Shown here: positions 15,911 to 24,907 of the stretch, piece after piece
Layout: each line of letters opens with the position of its first letter
How positions within the stretch are numbered: the first letter of the stretch is position 1
Assembly (NCBI RefSeq): GCF_000266905.1
Contig: NC_018027.1
Coordinates: 3,844,001 to 3,908,000 of the forward strand
Reading direction: 5' to 3'
DNA from: Mycolicibacterium chubuense NBB4
Lineage (GTDB): Bacteria > Actinomycetota > Actinomycetes > Mycobacteriales > Mycobacteriaceae
Length of the DNA: 64,000 nucleotides
The notes under the pieces: model-generated
The model's database searches: none
Told to the model about the DNA's origin: nothing
Seen by the model: the letters and a program-made list of their open reading frames with translations, nothing else
Position numbers and translations under genes: made by a program

Positions 15911-17347
15911 ATGAAGCGACTCAACGGCATGGACGCCATGCTGTTGTACAGCGAGACGCCCAACCTGCACACCCACACGCTGAAGGTCGCGGTGATCAAC
16001 GCCGCCGGCTATGACGGCGAGTACGGGTTCGATGCGTTCCGCCAGACCGTGGCGCGGCGCCTGCACCTCCTCGATCCGTTGCGCTACCGGCTCGTGGACA
16101 TCCCGTGGCGGCTGCACCACCCGATGTGGCTCCAGGATTGTCCGGTCGATCTGGACTACCACCTGCGCCGCGTCCGGGTGCCCGAGCCGGGCGGGCGCCG
16201 CGAACTCGACCAGGTGATCGGTGAGATCGCGAGCACACCGCTGGACCGCGCGAAGCCCCTGTGGGAATTCCACTTCGCCGAGGGGATGGCCGACCAGCGC
16301 TTCGCGCTGATCGGCAAGGTTCACCACACCCTGGCCGACGGAGTGGCCTCGGCGAATCTGCTTGCGCGGCTGATGGATCTGGCCGGACCGGTCCAGGACG
16401 AACGCGACGAACCGCCGCAGAGCTGTGAGGCCCCGTCTTCCGGGCAGCTCCTGTGGGAGGCTCAAGCCGATCACTTCCACAACATGGCCGAGTTGCCCGG
16501 GCTGTGCGCCGACGCCGCCCGCGGCATCGTCCGGTTGCGCAAGCGTTCCCGCCAGCGACGCGACGACCCCGACCTCGCCAAGCCGTTCAACGCGCCGCCC
16601 ACCTTCCTCAACCACGTGGTGTCCCCTGTTCGTACGTTCGCGACCGCGACCCTGTCGCTGGCGGAGGTCAAGGAGACCGCCAAGACGCTGGGGGTGACGT
16701 TCAACGACGTCGTGCTGGCCGTCGCCTCGGGCGGTCTGCGGGAACTGTTGCTGCGCTACGACGGCCGCGCTGATCGTCCGATCATGGCGACGGTGCCGGT
16801 CGCGACCGACAAATCCACCGAGCGGATCACCGGCAACGAGATCGGCGGGATGATGGTGTCCCTGCCGGTGCACGTCGACGATCCGCTGCGTCGCGTCGAG
16901 CTGACCTCGGTGGCGAGCAGACGCGCCAAGGAGGTCAACGAACTGCTCGGGCCGACGCTGCAGGGCCGCATGCTCGAGTACCTGCCACCTCCGTTGGCGC
17001 CGGCGCTGTTCCGGGCGCAATCACAGCGCGCCGATCACAACCGGTTGATGAACGTCGCCATCTCGAACGTGCCGGGCCCGCGGGAGCGCGGGCATATCGG
17101 TGGCGCCCCCGTCAGCGAGATCTATTCCGTCGGTGTGCTTTCGGCGGGCAGCGCATTCAACATGACGGTGTGGAGCTACGTCGACCAGGTCGACATCGCG
17201 GTGCTCTCCGACGACCGCACCTTCGACGACACGCACGAGGCGACCGACGCCATGGTGCACGCGTTCGGCGAATTACGGCAGGCATGCGGGCTGGCCGCGC
17301 CGAGCACTGTCGACACGGCGATGGACCCGGCGCCCGCAGGCACCTGA
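15911..17347 (+). CDS. WS/DGAT-type O-acyltransferase
   Basis: Protein of 478 residues of the wax ester synthase/diacylglycerol acyltransferase family, which make triacylglycerol or wax esters from acyl-CoA. The active-site motif is VHHTLADG (HHxxxDG), and NVAISNVPGP is the conserved C-terminal block. MKRLNGMDAM is the usual N-terminus, so the ATG at 15911 is preferred over that at 15902. Position and orientation relative to fadD12 and the next acyltransferase match Rv1425 of M. tuberculosis. Confidence 0.92.
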   Translation: MKRLNGMDAMLLYSETPNLHTHTLKVAVINAAGYDGEYGFDAFRQTVARRLHLLDPLRYRLVDIPWRLHHPMWLQDCPVDLDYHLRRVRVPEPGGRRELDQVIGEIASTPLDRAKPLWEFHFAEGMADQRFALIGKVHHTLADGVASANLLARLMDLAGPVQDERDEPPQSCEAPSSGQLLWEAQADHFHNMAELPGLCADAARGIVRLRKRSRQRRDDPDLAKPFNAPPTFLNHVVSPVRTFATATLSLAEVKETAKTLGVTFNDVVLAVASGGLRELLLRYDGRADRPIMATVPVATDKSTERITGNEIGGMMVSLPVHVDDPLRRVELTSVASRRAKEVNELLGPTLQGRMLEYLPPPLAPALFRAQSQRADHNRLMNVAISNVPGPRERGHIGGAPVSEIYSVGVLSAGSAFNMTVWSYVDQVDIAVLSDDRTFDDTHEATDAMVHAFGELRQACGLAAPSTVDTAMDPAPAGT

Positions 17348-17348
17348 T

Positions 17349-18971
17349 TCAGCGGAGTTCGTTGCGCAGGATCTTGCCGGTACTGCCGCGCGGCAGCTCC
17401 GGCAGGATCGTGATGTCGCGGGGCACTTTGTAATTCGCGAGGTTCTCGCGCACGTGCTGCTTGAGGTCGTCGACCGTGGTCGCGCCGCCGTCGTCGAGCA
17501 CGACGAAAGCCGCCAGCCGCTGGCCGTACTGCTCGTCGTCGACACCGAGGACCGCGGCCTCGGCCACCCCCGGGTGCGACGTCAGGATTTTCTCCACCTC
17601 GATCGGATAGACGTTCTCTCCTCCGGAGACGATCATCTCGTCGTCGCGCCCCACCACGAACAGCCGGCCGGCGTCATCGAGATAGCCCATGTCGCCGGAC
17701 GCCATGAAGCCGTCGTGGAAGGCTTTGGTGGTGCCCGAGGTGTATCCGTCGAAAAGCGTTCCGCTGCGGACGAATATCTGCCCGACCTCACCCGTGGGCA
17801 CCTCACGGTGATCGGCGTCGAGGATGCGGATCTCGGTGCCGTCGGCGGGCCGTCCCGCCGTGTCGGGCGCGGCACGTAGGTCCGCCGGCGTCGCGGTGGC
17901 GATCATGCCCGCCTCGGTGGCGTTGTAGTTGTTGTAGATGACATCGCCGAACTGGTCCATGAACGCGGTGACCACGTCGGGCCGCATCCGGGAGCCCGAC
18001 GCGGTGGCGAACCGCAGCGACTTCCCGCTGTAGCGGCTGCGCACGTCCGCGGGCAGCTCCATGATGCGGTCGAACATCACCGGCACCACGGCCAGACCGG
18101 TGGCGTGGTACCGGTCGATCAGCTCGAGGGTCGCCTCGGGGTCGAACTTGCGCCGGGTGACGATCGTGCAGGCGAGCAATCCCGCGAACAGCAGCTGGGA
18201 GAACCCCCAGGCGTGGAACATCGGGGCGGCGATGACGATGGGCTCCTCGGCCCGCCACGGCGTGCGGTCCAGCACGGCCTTGAGGTCACCGGCACCGCCA
18301 CTGCCCGCGGAACGCTTGGCGCCCTTGGGTGTTCCGGTGGTGCCGGACGTGAGCAGGATGATGTCGCTCTTGCGCTGGCTCGCCGCGGGCCGCTGCCCCA
18401 GATGCGAATCGATCAGCGCATCGAGGGTCGGAGTGCCGTCCGGGCCGTCGACCCAGCCGAGAATCCTGGTGGCATCCGGCGTGTCCGCGAGGGCACGGTC
18501 GACGGTGGCGGTGAACTCCTGGTCGTAGATGACGGTGACCGGCCTGCCGGCGCTTTCGCGTTCGATCACCTCGGCCATCGCAGGGCCGGCGAACGAGGTG
18601 TTCAGCAGCAGCACATCGGCGCCGATGCGGTTGGCGCCGACGAGCGCCTCGATGAAACCTCGATGGTTGCGACACATCACCGCGACGGTCGCGGGCGACC
18701 CGGCGCGCGACTCCGTCGCCTGTTGCAGAGCGGCACCCAGCGCGTCGCAGCGGTCGTCGAGCTGTTTCCAGCTCAACGTGCCGCGCTCGTCGACGAGTGC
18801 CGGCCGGTCGGGGCAGCGCTGCGCCGCGGCGGCGAAGCCGACGGTTGCGGTGAGGCCCGCCCTGCGCATCGCCGCGCCCATGCGCAGGTACTTGTCGGGA
18901 CGCATCGGCGCGATGAGCCGGGCCCGCCACAGGGTGGCCAGGAGTCCGAGCTGATCCTCCACGGCGCTCAA
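17349..18971 (-). CDS. fadD12: fatty-acyl-CoA ligase/AMP-binding protein, FadD12-like
   Basis: Adenylate-forming ligase of 540 residues. LLTSGTTGTPKGAKRS is the P-loop-like A3 motif, NNYNATEAG the A5 motif, SGDMGYLDDAGRLFVVGRDDEMIVSGGENVYPIEVE covers A7-A8, and PRGSTGKILRNEL contains the A10 catalytic Lys. The symbol rests on gene order (Rv1425-like, fadD12-like, Rv1428c-like) and overall sequence type. The lipO gene that lies between the first two in M. tuberculosis is absent; only one base separates the genes here. The TTG start at 18971 overlaps the previous stop; a GTG at 18962 is the alternative. Confidence 0.85.
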   Translation of the reverse strand: MSAVEDQLGLLATLWRARLIAPMRPDKYLRMGAAMRRAGLTATVGFAAAAQRCPDRPALVDERGTLSWKQLDDRCDALGAALQQATESRAGSPATVAVMCRNHRGFIEALVGANRIGADVLLLNTSFAGPAMAEVIERESAGRPVTVIYDQEFTATVDRALADTPDATRILGWVDGPDGTPTLDALIDSHLGQRPAASQRKSDIILLTSGTTGTPKGAKRSAGSGGAGDLKAVLDRTPWRAEEPIVIAAPMFHAWGFSQLLFAGLLACTIVTRRKFDPEATLELIDRYHATGLAVVPVMFDRIMELPADVRSRYSGKSLRFATASGSRMRPDVVTAFMDQFGDVIYNNYNATEAGMIATATPADLRAAPDTAGRPADGTEIRILDADHREVPTGEVGQIFVRSGTLFDGYTSGTTKAFHDGFMASGDMGYLDDAGRLFVVGRDDEMIVSGGENVYPIEVEKILTSHPGVAEAAVLGVDDEQYGQRLAAFVVLDDGGATTVDDLKQHVRENLANYKVPRDITILPELPRGSTGKILRNELR

Positions 18972-19777
18972 CCCAGCACCGGGAATCGGCGCTCGCGGGC
19001 CAGCTCGTCCAGCGCTTTCTGCATCACGGCCCGCACGTGCAGATCGACTTCATCGACGTCGGGGTCCTCGCCGAACTCCGCGGTGATGTCGATGGGGTCC
19101 AGTACCCGGGTGACGATCTTCGACGGCAACGGAATGTTCGGGGGGAAGATCACCGACAGACCGAACGGGAACCCGATGCTCAGCGGCAGGATCTCCATCC
19201 TGGCTCGGGTCAGCCCGATCTTGCGGGCGATCGAATCGCCACGGGCGAGGAAGATCTGGGTCTCCTGCGCTCCGATCGACACCATCGGCACGATGGGGAC
19301 ACCGGCTTCGATCGCCGTGCGCACGTACCCGGTCCGCCCGGCGAAGTCGACGACGTTCGCGGTCATGGTCGGCCGGTAGGAGTCGTAGTCGCCGCCCGGG
19401 AACACCAGCACGACGGCGCCGGAACGCAGCGCCTGGGCCGCATTCTCGCGGCTGGCTTCGATGACGCCGGCACGGCGCAGCAAGTCACCGAGCGGTCCGA
19501 GGAACACCCCGTAGTGAGCCAGGGTGTACAGCGGCCGGTCGAAGCCGAAGTGCTTGTAGAACTCCGGGGCGAAGACCAGCACGTCGGGGGTGAGCATCCC
19601 GCCCGAGTGGTTGGACACCACCAGTGCGCCGCCCGCTGCGGGCATCGAATCCAGTCCGCGGACCTGCGCACGGAAGTATCGTTTGATCACTGGTCCCACC
19701 CAGCCCGTGATCTGCCGGGTGAATCCGGGGTCCCACTTGGCCGTCTCGGCCCGCTCCTCGGACATCGTGATGAGCAT
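18968..19777 (-). CDS. lysophospholipid acyltransferase-family protein (Rv1428c-like)
   Basis: Protein of 269 residues of the PlsC/LPLAT superfamily, membrane-associated glycerolipid acyltransferases. The block VVSNHSGGMLTPDVLVF replaces the common HxxxxD and is typical of the DGAT/MGAT-like branch; VLVFPGGDYDSYRP is the second conserved block. GGAGAG four bases upstream fixes the ATG at 19777. It overlaps fadD12, and both are divergent from the epimerase gene with a degenerate GAGAAT site between. Confidence 0.85.
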   Translation of the reverse strand: MLITMSEERAETAKWDPGFTRQITGWVGPVIKRYFRAQVRGLDSMPAAGGALVVSNHSGGMLTPDVLVFAPEFYKHFGFDRPLYTLAHYGVFLGPLGDLLRRAGVIEASRENAAQALRSGAVVLVFPGGDYDSYRPTMTANVVDFAGRTGYVRTAIEAGVPIVPMVSIGAQETQIFLARGDSIARKIGLTRARMEILPLSIGFPFGLSVIFPPNIPLPSKIVTRVLDPIDITAEFGEDPDVDEVDLHVRAVMQKALDELARERRFPVLG

Positions 19778-19792
19778 GCTACTCTCCGATAA

Positions 19793-19810
19793 CGAGAATG
19801 TCATATTCGC
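19793..19810. promoter_or_regulatory. degenerate GAGAAT-type operator
   Basis: CGAGAATGTCATATTCGC has one perfect half (GAGAAT) and one half with four of six bases kept, with the same three-base spacer as the perfect sites. It lies between divergent genes at 19777 and 19825, like the other members. Confidence 0.5.
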
Positions 19811-19824
19811 AGGTAGGGGGCGCA

Positions 19825-20886
19825 ATGGCGGGAACGGTGCTTGTCACCGGCGGGTTCGGACTGGTGGGGTCGGCCACCGTGCGGCGCCTGGCCGAACTCG
19901 GACGCACCGTCGTGGTCGCCGACCTCGACACACCCGGCAACCGCGAGGCGGCGACGAACCTGCCCGCAGGTGTCACCGTGAAGTGGACCGATCTCACCGA
20001 CGCCGAGCAGACCGCGCGCCTGGTGTCCGAGGTGGCGCCGGAGGCGATCATCCATCTCGCGGCCATCATCCCGCCGGGGATCTACAAGAACCGGGCGCTG
20101 GCGCGGAAGGTGAACGTCGAGGCGACCCGCACGCTCGTCGGCGTCGCCGAATCGCAGCCCACGCCCCCGCGGTTCGTGCAGGCCTCCAGCAACGCGGTGT
20201 TCGGCTCGCGCAACCCCCACCACGCGACCGGTCCGGTGACTGCGGACATGCCGATGAAGCACTCGGACCTCTACAGCGCCCACAAGGCCGAGGCCGAATC
20301 GATCGTGCGCGCCTCGTCGCTGGAATGGGTCGTGCTGCGCCTCGGCGGCGTGCTCAGCGCGGATCCGAAGGCGATCCCCTTCAGCACCGACGCCCTCTAC
20401 TTCGAGAGTGCGCTGCCCACCGACGGACGATTGCACACCGTCGACGTGCGCGATGTCGCATGGGCGTTCGCCGCGGCCACCACCGCCGAGGTGGCCCGGG
20501 AAATCCTGCTGATCGCCGGCGACGACTCCCACCGCAAGATCCAGGGTGACGTCGGGGCCGCACTGGCGTCGGCGCGCGGACTCTCAGGCGGGTTGCCGAT
20601 GGGTCGCAAGGGAAACCCCGACAGCGACGACGACTGGTTCGTCACCGACTGGATGGACACCACCCGTGCGCAGGAAGCCCTTGGCTTCCAGCACTATTCG
20701 TGGCAGGACATGCTCGACGAGGCTCATCGGCGGGCCGGCGTCGAGCGACACCTGCTGAGGGTGATCGCGCCGCTCGTCCGGATGGTCCTCGAGCGGCGCT
20801 CGGCCTACTGGAAACAGCCCGGCCAGTACGCCGACCCGTGGGGCGCGATCCGGCGCAGGATCGGCGACCCCTCACCCGATTCCTAG
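19825..20886 (+). CDS. NAD-dependent epimerase/dehydratase family (extended SDR)
   Basis: Extended SDR of 353 residues. GGFGLVG is the NAD-binding glycine motif at residue 9, VADLDTPGN suggests NAD preference, and SDLYSAHKAEAE contains the catalytic Tyr-x3-Lys. Family members oxidise or epimerise sugar-nucleotides or 3-beta-hydroxysteroids; the substrate here is open. The ATG at 19825 follows AGGTAGGGGG; an in-frame ATG at 19798 would lie inside the operator. Its 3' end overlaps the convergent SDR by four bases. Confidence 0.87.
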   Translation: MAGTVLVTGGFGLVGSATVRRLAELGRTVVVADLDTPGNREAATNLPAGVTVKWTDLTDAEQTARLVSEVAPEAIIHLAAIIPPGIYKNRALARKVNVEATRTLVGVAESQPTPPRFVQASSNAVFGSRNPHHATGPVTADMPMKHSDLYSAHKAEAESIVRASSLEWVVLRLGGVLSADPKAIPFSTDALYFESALPTDGRLHTVDVRDVAWAFAAATTAEVAREILLIAGDDSHRKIQGDVGAALASARGLSGGLPMGRKGNPDSDDDWFVTDWMDTTRAQEALGFQHYSWQDMLDEAHRRAGVERHLLRVIAPLVRMVLERRSAYWKQPGQYADPWGAIRRRIGDPSPDS

Positions 20887-21692
20887 TCCGGACCAGGCCC
20901 GAGCGTGGGCACGCCGGTGCGCGGGTGGAAGTACCAGCCGCCCGCCGCGTCGGTCCCGCCGTCGACGTGAATCGTCTGCCCAGTGATGTAGCTCGCCATG
21001 TCGGACGCCAGAAAAATTGCAGCAGAAGCCATTTCGTCGACGTGACCGGCACGGCGCATCGGGATCCCGGCGCCGGCGTCCGCACCGAGCGTGCCCGACG
21101 ACAGACCTCGCAGACCCTCGGTCATCGTCAGATCGGGGGCGAGCGCGTTGACCCGGATGCCGTGCGGCGCGAGTTCGAACGACGCCGTCTTGGTGTAGTT
21201 GATGACGCCGGCTTTGGCGGCGGCGTAGGCGGCGTAACCGGGGGCCGCACGCGCCCCTTCGATCGAGGTGACGTTGATGACGCTGCCCGGGGTACCGCTG
21301 TCGACCAGCCGCCGCGCTACGCGCTGCGTACAGAGCAGCACATGACGAAGGTTGCTGCGGTACAACGCATCCCACCCGTTCTCGGTGGTCGCCAGTAGCG
21401 GCGAGTGGAAGGTGCCGCCGGCGTTGTTGACGAGGATCGAGACCGTGCCCAGCTCACGCTCGGTACGGTCCAGTGCTGCGTCGACCGCGTCGGCGTCGCG
21501 GACGTCGGTCACCACCCCGAGTCCCGCCACGCTGTCGGCGACCGCCGCGCACGTCTCGGGATCACGTTCCCAGACGGCAACGGCGGCACCGAAAGCCGCG
21601 AACCCTTCGGCGATGGACCGGCCGATACCCGCTCCTCCCCCGGTCACGACGGCGACGCGACCCGTGAGCAGGATGTCCGACGGGTTGATCAT
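20883..21692 (-). CDS. short-chain dehydrogenase/reductase
   Basis: Classical SDR of 269 residues: TGGGAGIGRSIAEG (cofactor loop), NNAGG, S in NVTSIEG, Y and K in YAAYAAAKAG, HVDGGTDAAGG at the end. VWERDPE after beta-2 suggests NAD. The start overlaps the stop of the TetR gene upstream (ATGA), so the two form one transcript. Probably a hydroxyacyl-CoA or alcohol dehydrogenase; substrate unknown. Confidence 0.9.
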   Translation of the reverse strand: MINPSDILLTGRVAVVTGGGAGIGRSIAEGFAAFGAAVAVWERDPETCAAVADSVAGLGVVTDVRDADAVDAALDRTERELGTVSILVNNAGGTFHSPLLATTENGWDALYRSNLRHVLLCTQRVARRLVDSGTPGSVINVTSIEGARAAPGYAAYAAAKAGVINYTKTASFELAPHGIRVNALAPDLTMTEGLRGLSSGTLGADAGAGIPMRRAGHVDEMASAAIFLASDMASYITGQTIHVDGGTDAAGGWYFHPRTGVPTLGPGPD

Positions 21693-22324
21693 CGCCCACG
21701 CCGCTTCCCGGCCTCGACCGCCGGTGACGAGTCAGGACCTGCGGCCTCGTAGCCCTTGGTCAGCCAGTACACGGTGCGGTCCAGCGTCGGCAGGATGTCG
21801 GTGATGGCGATCTCCCCGATCGCGAACCGGCCGAGCAGGCCGTACACGACGCTCGAGACGATCGTGTCGAGATTGCCGATGAACTCGTCGTCGACGTCGG
21901 CGAGCAGTTGCAGACCGGCGGGCCCCACCAACTCCAGCCCGCGGTTCAACAATCGCTGCCCGCTGGGCGACGAGCGCACCCGGTAGTAGACGGCGAGCAT
22001 CCGCGGGTGGCGTTCCCACGGTTCGAAGATCTCGCGGAACAGCCCCATCAGTGCGTCGTACAGCGACTCGCCGGGCCTGCGGGCGTGCGGAACCACACCG
22101 GCATAACGGTTCTCGGCCATCCACGCTTCCAAGGCCGCCAGGATCAACTCGTCCCGTGTCGGATAACGCTTGTAGATGGTGGTGAGTGACGTGCGCGCAC
22201 GCCGGGCCACGGTGCGCAACTGCACGGCGTCGTAGCCGTCGGATTCGAGGATGTCCACGACGACGTCGAGCAGCGGATCGACACGGCCCTGATCTGCTGC
22301 GGTCGTTCGCGCAGTTCTCGCCAT
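21689..22324 (-). CDS. TetR family transcriptional regulator, local repressor
   Basis: Regulator of 211 residues. The HTH region is DAVQLRTVARRARTSLTTIYKRYPTRDELILAALEAW (residues about 33-69). The C-terminal domain is helical and ends with a basic tail. The ATG at 22324 is chosen; a GTG at 22336 is possible but close to the putative ribosome site. Two palindromes (AGTAAC-N3-GTTACT type) lie just upstream between it and the divergent SDR operon, so it most likely represses both directions. Its motif differs from the GAGAAT sites, making this a separate circuit. Confidence 0.9.
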   Translation of the reverse strand: MARTARTTAADQGRVDPLLDVVVDILESDGYDAVQLRTVARRARTSLTTIYKRYPTRDELILAALEAWMAENRYAGVVPHARRPGESLYDALMGLFREIFEPWERHPRMLAVYYRVRSSPSGQRLLNRGLELVGPAGLQLLADVDDEFIGNLDTIVSSVVYGLLGRFAIGEIAITDILPTLDRTVYWLTKGYEAAGPDSSPAVEAGKRRGR

Positions 22325-22350
22325 CGTCGAAAGCACCCTTGCCGCCGGTT

Positions 22351-22387
22351 AGTAACTTCGTTACTGTAGCTGGTGTAACACCGTTAC
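22351..22387. promoter_or_regulatory. two tandem TetR-type operators
   Basis: AGTAACTTCGTTACT (22351-22365) is a perfect palindrome with a three-base spacer, and GTAACACCGTTAC (22375-22387) is a second copy of the same design, centres 23 bases apart. They fill the space between divergent TetR and SDR genes. Co-repression by the adjacent TetR is inferred. Confidence 0.75.
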
Positions 22388-22435
22388 TCATATTCGTCTG
22401 CGCTGCGTCTGCGGCTGATCACAGCGAGGGGTGCC

Positions 22436-23266
22436 ATGTCTTCACTCGAGGGCAAAGTCGCTTTCATCACCGGTGTCGCCCGCGGGCAGGGTCGCAGCCA
22501 CGCCGTGCGTCTGGCCGCCGACGGCGCGTCCATCATCGGTGTCGACATCTGCGCCGACATCGAGTCCAACGGCTATCCGATGGCCCGCCGCGATGAGCTC
22601 GACGAGACCGTCGCCCTCGTCGAGGCGCAGGGCGGCACGATCGCCGCGTCGGTGGCCGACGTGCGCGACTTCCCCGCGCTGAACGCCGCACTCGATGCCG
22701 GCGTGTCCCGGTTCGGCCGGCTCGACATCGTGTGCGCGAACGCCGGTATCGCCACGATGGCGTTCCGCGAGTTGACCATCGACGAGGAACTGCAGATGTG
22801 GACCGACGTGGTCGACGTCAATCTGGTGGGCTCGTTCCACACCGCCAGGGCCGCCATCCCGCACCTGATCGCCGGCGGGCGCGGCGGCTCGATCGTCTTC
22901 ACCAGCTCGACTGCCGGTCTGCGCGGGTTCGGCGGCCTCCAAGGCGGCGGACTCGGCTATGCCGCATCCAAACACGGGATCGTCGGCTTGATGCGAACTC
23001 TCGCCAATGCGCTCGCGCCACACAGCATCCGGGTGAACACCGTTCATCCCACGGCTGTCAACACGATGATGGCGGTCAACCCGGCGATGACCGCGTTCCT
23101 GGAGCACTATCCCGACGGAGGGCCTCACCTGCAGAACCCGCTGCCGGTCGGACTGCTGGAGCCCGAAGACATCAGCGCAGCGATCGCCTATCTGGTCTCC
23201 GATGCGGCCCGCTACGTCACGGGAGTCACGTTCCCGGTCGACGCCGGCTTCTGCAACAAGCTGTGA
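22436..23266 (+). CDS. mycofactocin-type short-chain dehydrogenase
   Basis: SDR of 276 residues of the mycofactocin-associated subgroup: [36 protein letters not shown], an insert [10 protein letters not shown], catalytic S in TSSTAG, Y-x3-K in LGYAASKHG, and the end [16 protein letters not shown] precedes the ATG. It is first in an operon with a second SDR of the same type, a tandem CMD protein and an aldehyde dehydrogenase. Likely alcohol oxidation followed by aldehyde oxidation. Confidence 0.9.
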   Translation: MSSLEGKVAFITGVARGQGRSHAVRLAADGASIIGVDICADIESNGYPMARRDELDETVALVEAQGGTIAASVADVRDFPALNAALDAGVSRFGRLDIVCANAGIATMAFRELTIDEELQMWTDVVDVNLVGSFHTARAAIPHLIAGGRGGSIVFTSSTAGLRGFGGLQGGGLGYAASKHGIVGLMRTLANALAPHSIRVNTVHPTAVNTMMAVNPAMTAFLEHYPDGGPHLQNPLPVGLLEPEDISAAIAYLVSDAARYVTGVTFPVDAGFCNKL

Positions 23267-24075
23267 ACGCCGCCGACGGCCGTGTCGCCGGGAAGAGGGT
23301 CCTCGTCACCGGCGCCGCGCGCGGCATGGGCCGTAGCCACGCCGCCCGGCTCGCCGAGGAAGGCGCGGACCTCATCCTGGTCGACATCTGTGCGTCCCTA
23401 CCCGCGATCGAGTACCCGCTCGCCACCGCCGAAGAGCTCGAGGAAACCGCGCGGATCGTCGAGAGCCACGGCCGCCGCGCGATCACCCGCATCGTTGACG
23501 TCCGCGACGCCGAAACCCTGCGCGACGCAGTGGACGACGGGGTGACTCGACTGGGCGGCCTCGACGCGGCCGTGGCCAACGCCGGCGTGCTGACCGCGGG
23601 CACCTGGAATTCGACCACATCCGATCAGTGGCGCACCGTGGTCGACGTGAATCTGATCGGGACGTGGAACACCTGCCGCGCGGCGATTCCGCACCTCCTC
23701 GACCGCGGCGGCAGCCTGGTCAACATCAGCTCTGCGGCCGGCGTCAAAGGTTCACCCCTGCACCTGCCCTACACCGCGTCCAAACACGGTGTCGTCGGGC
23801 TGAGCCGTGCGCTCGCCAACGAACTCGCGGCGGTCGGTATCCGGGTCAACACGGTGCATCCCACGGGTGTGGAGACGGGCATGCAGCCCGCCTCGCTGCA
23901 CGGACTGCTGCGGCACGAACGCCCGGACCTGGCGCCGATCTTCGGCAACGCGCTGCCGGTCGTGATGGCCGAAGCGATCGACATCAGCAACGCGGTGCTG
24001 TTCCTGATCTCCGACGAATCCCGTTACGTCACCGGGCTGGAGTTCAAGGTCGACGCCGGCGTCACGCTGCGATGA
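23263..24075 (+). CDS. mycofactocin-type short-chain dehydrogenase, second copy
   Basis: SDR of 270 residues: [34 protein letters not shown], insert [11 protein letters not shown] in NISSAAG, Y-x3-K in [10 protein letters not shown], end KVDAGVTLR. It starts at a GTG overlapping the previous stop (GTGA). Clearly a paralogue of the preceding gene; the pair may act on different alcohols, stereoisomers or as a hetero-oligomer. Confidence 0.9.
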   Translation: MNAADGRVAGKRVLVTGAARGMGRSHAARLAEEGADLILVDICASLPAIEYPLATAEELEETARIVESHGRRAITRIVDVRDAETLRDAVDDGVTRLGGLDAAVANAGVLTAGTWNSTTSDQWRTVVDVNLIGTWNTCRAAIPHLLDRGGSLVNISSAAGVKGSPLHLPYTASKHGVVGLSRALANELAAVGIRVNTVHPTGVETGMQPASLHGLLRHERPDLAPIFGNALPVVMAEAIDISNAVLFLISDESRYVTGLEFKVDAGVTLR

Positions 24076-24094
24076 ACGCGGACAAGGACCTGAA

Positions 24095-24907
24095 GTGACG
24101 ACATCCGGAAGCCCTCCGACCGGACGCGGACGCCAGGCTTTCGCCGAGATCATGACGTTCCCCGCCGCTGCCGACGCCACACCCGCCGCCGAGCACCTTC
24201 TCGACTTCGTGTTCGCCGACGTGTGGCAACGCCCGGAACTCACCCGCCGCGATCGCCGGTTCATCACGCTGCCCTGCGTCGCCGACGCCGACGCCGACGA
24301 GCCGCTGCGCGACCATGTCTACGCCGCGTTGAACAGCGGCGATGTCAGCATCACCGAAATGCGGGAAACAGTACTGCATTTCGCGGTGTACGGCGGCTGG
24401 CCCAAAGCGTCGCGGTTCAACATGGTCGTCGATCAGGAATGGGAACGGATCCACCAGCAGCGGGGAACGCCCATGCCCGCCCCCGAGCCGCTGCTGCCGC
24501 TGACCACGCCCAGCGACCCCGAGGAGCGACTGACGGTGGGCGAGCGGTCCTTCCGGGACATCAACTGCCTGCCTTTCGCCCCGGCCCGCGACGATCCGTT
24601 CCAGGGCGCGGGCATCCTGAACTTCGTTTTCGGCGAGATGTGGATGCGCCCGGGACTGGGAATGCGGGAACGTCGCCTGATCACCGTGGCCTGCGTGGCT
24701 TTTCAGGACGCGCCCTACCCGATCCTCAGTCATGTCTACGCCGCGCTGAAGAGCCGCGATGTGTCCTTCGGCGAAATGGACGAGCTGATACTGCATTTCG
24801 CGGCGCACTACGGCTGGCCCAAGGCGTCGCACCTGGACCGGGTGGCGGCCGAGCAGAAACAGCGTGTGAGTGCGGAATGGGCCGCCGAGGCTACGGCGGC
24901 CTCATGA
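24095..24907 (+). CDS. tandem-domain CMD-like protein
   Basis: Protein of 270 residues made of two carboxymuconolactone decarboxylase-like domains. The halves align well: LLDFVFADVWQRPEL with ILNFVFGEMWMRPGL, DHVYAALNSGDVS with SHVYAALKSRDVS, and LHFAVYGGWPKAS with LHFAAHYGWPKAS. Neither domain has CxxC, so peroxidase activity is unlikely. Internal duplication in one chain suggests a pseudo-oligomeric enzyme. GTG start, AAGGA upstream. Its product overlaps the aldehyde dehydrogenase (ATGA). Reaction unknown. Confidence 0.85.
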   Translation: MTTSGSPPTGRGRQAFAEIMTFPAAADATPAAEHLLDFVFADVWQRPELTRRDRRFITLPCVADADADEPLRDHVYAALNSGDVSITEMRETVLHFAVYGGWPKASRFNMVVDQEWERIHQQRGTPMPAPEPLLPLTTPSDPEERLTVGERSFRDINCLPFAPARDDPFQGAGILNFVFGEMWMRPGLGMRERRLITVACVAFQDAPYPILSHVYAALKSRDVSFGEMDELILHFAAHYGWPKASHLDRVAAEQKQRVSAEWAAEATAAS

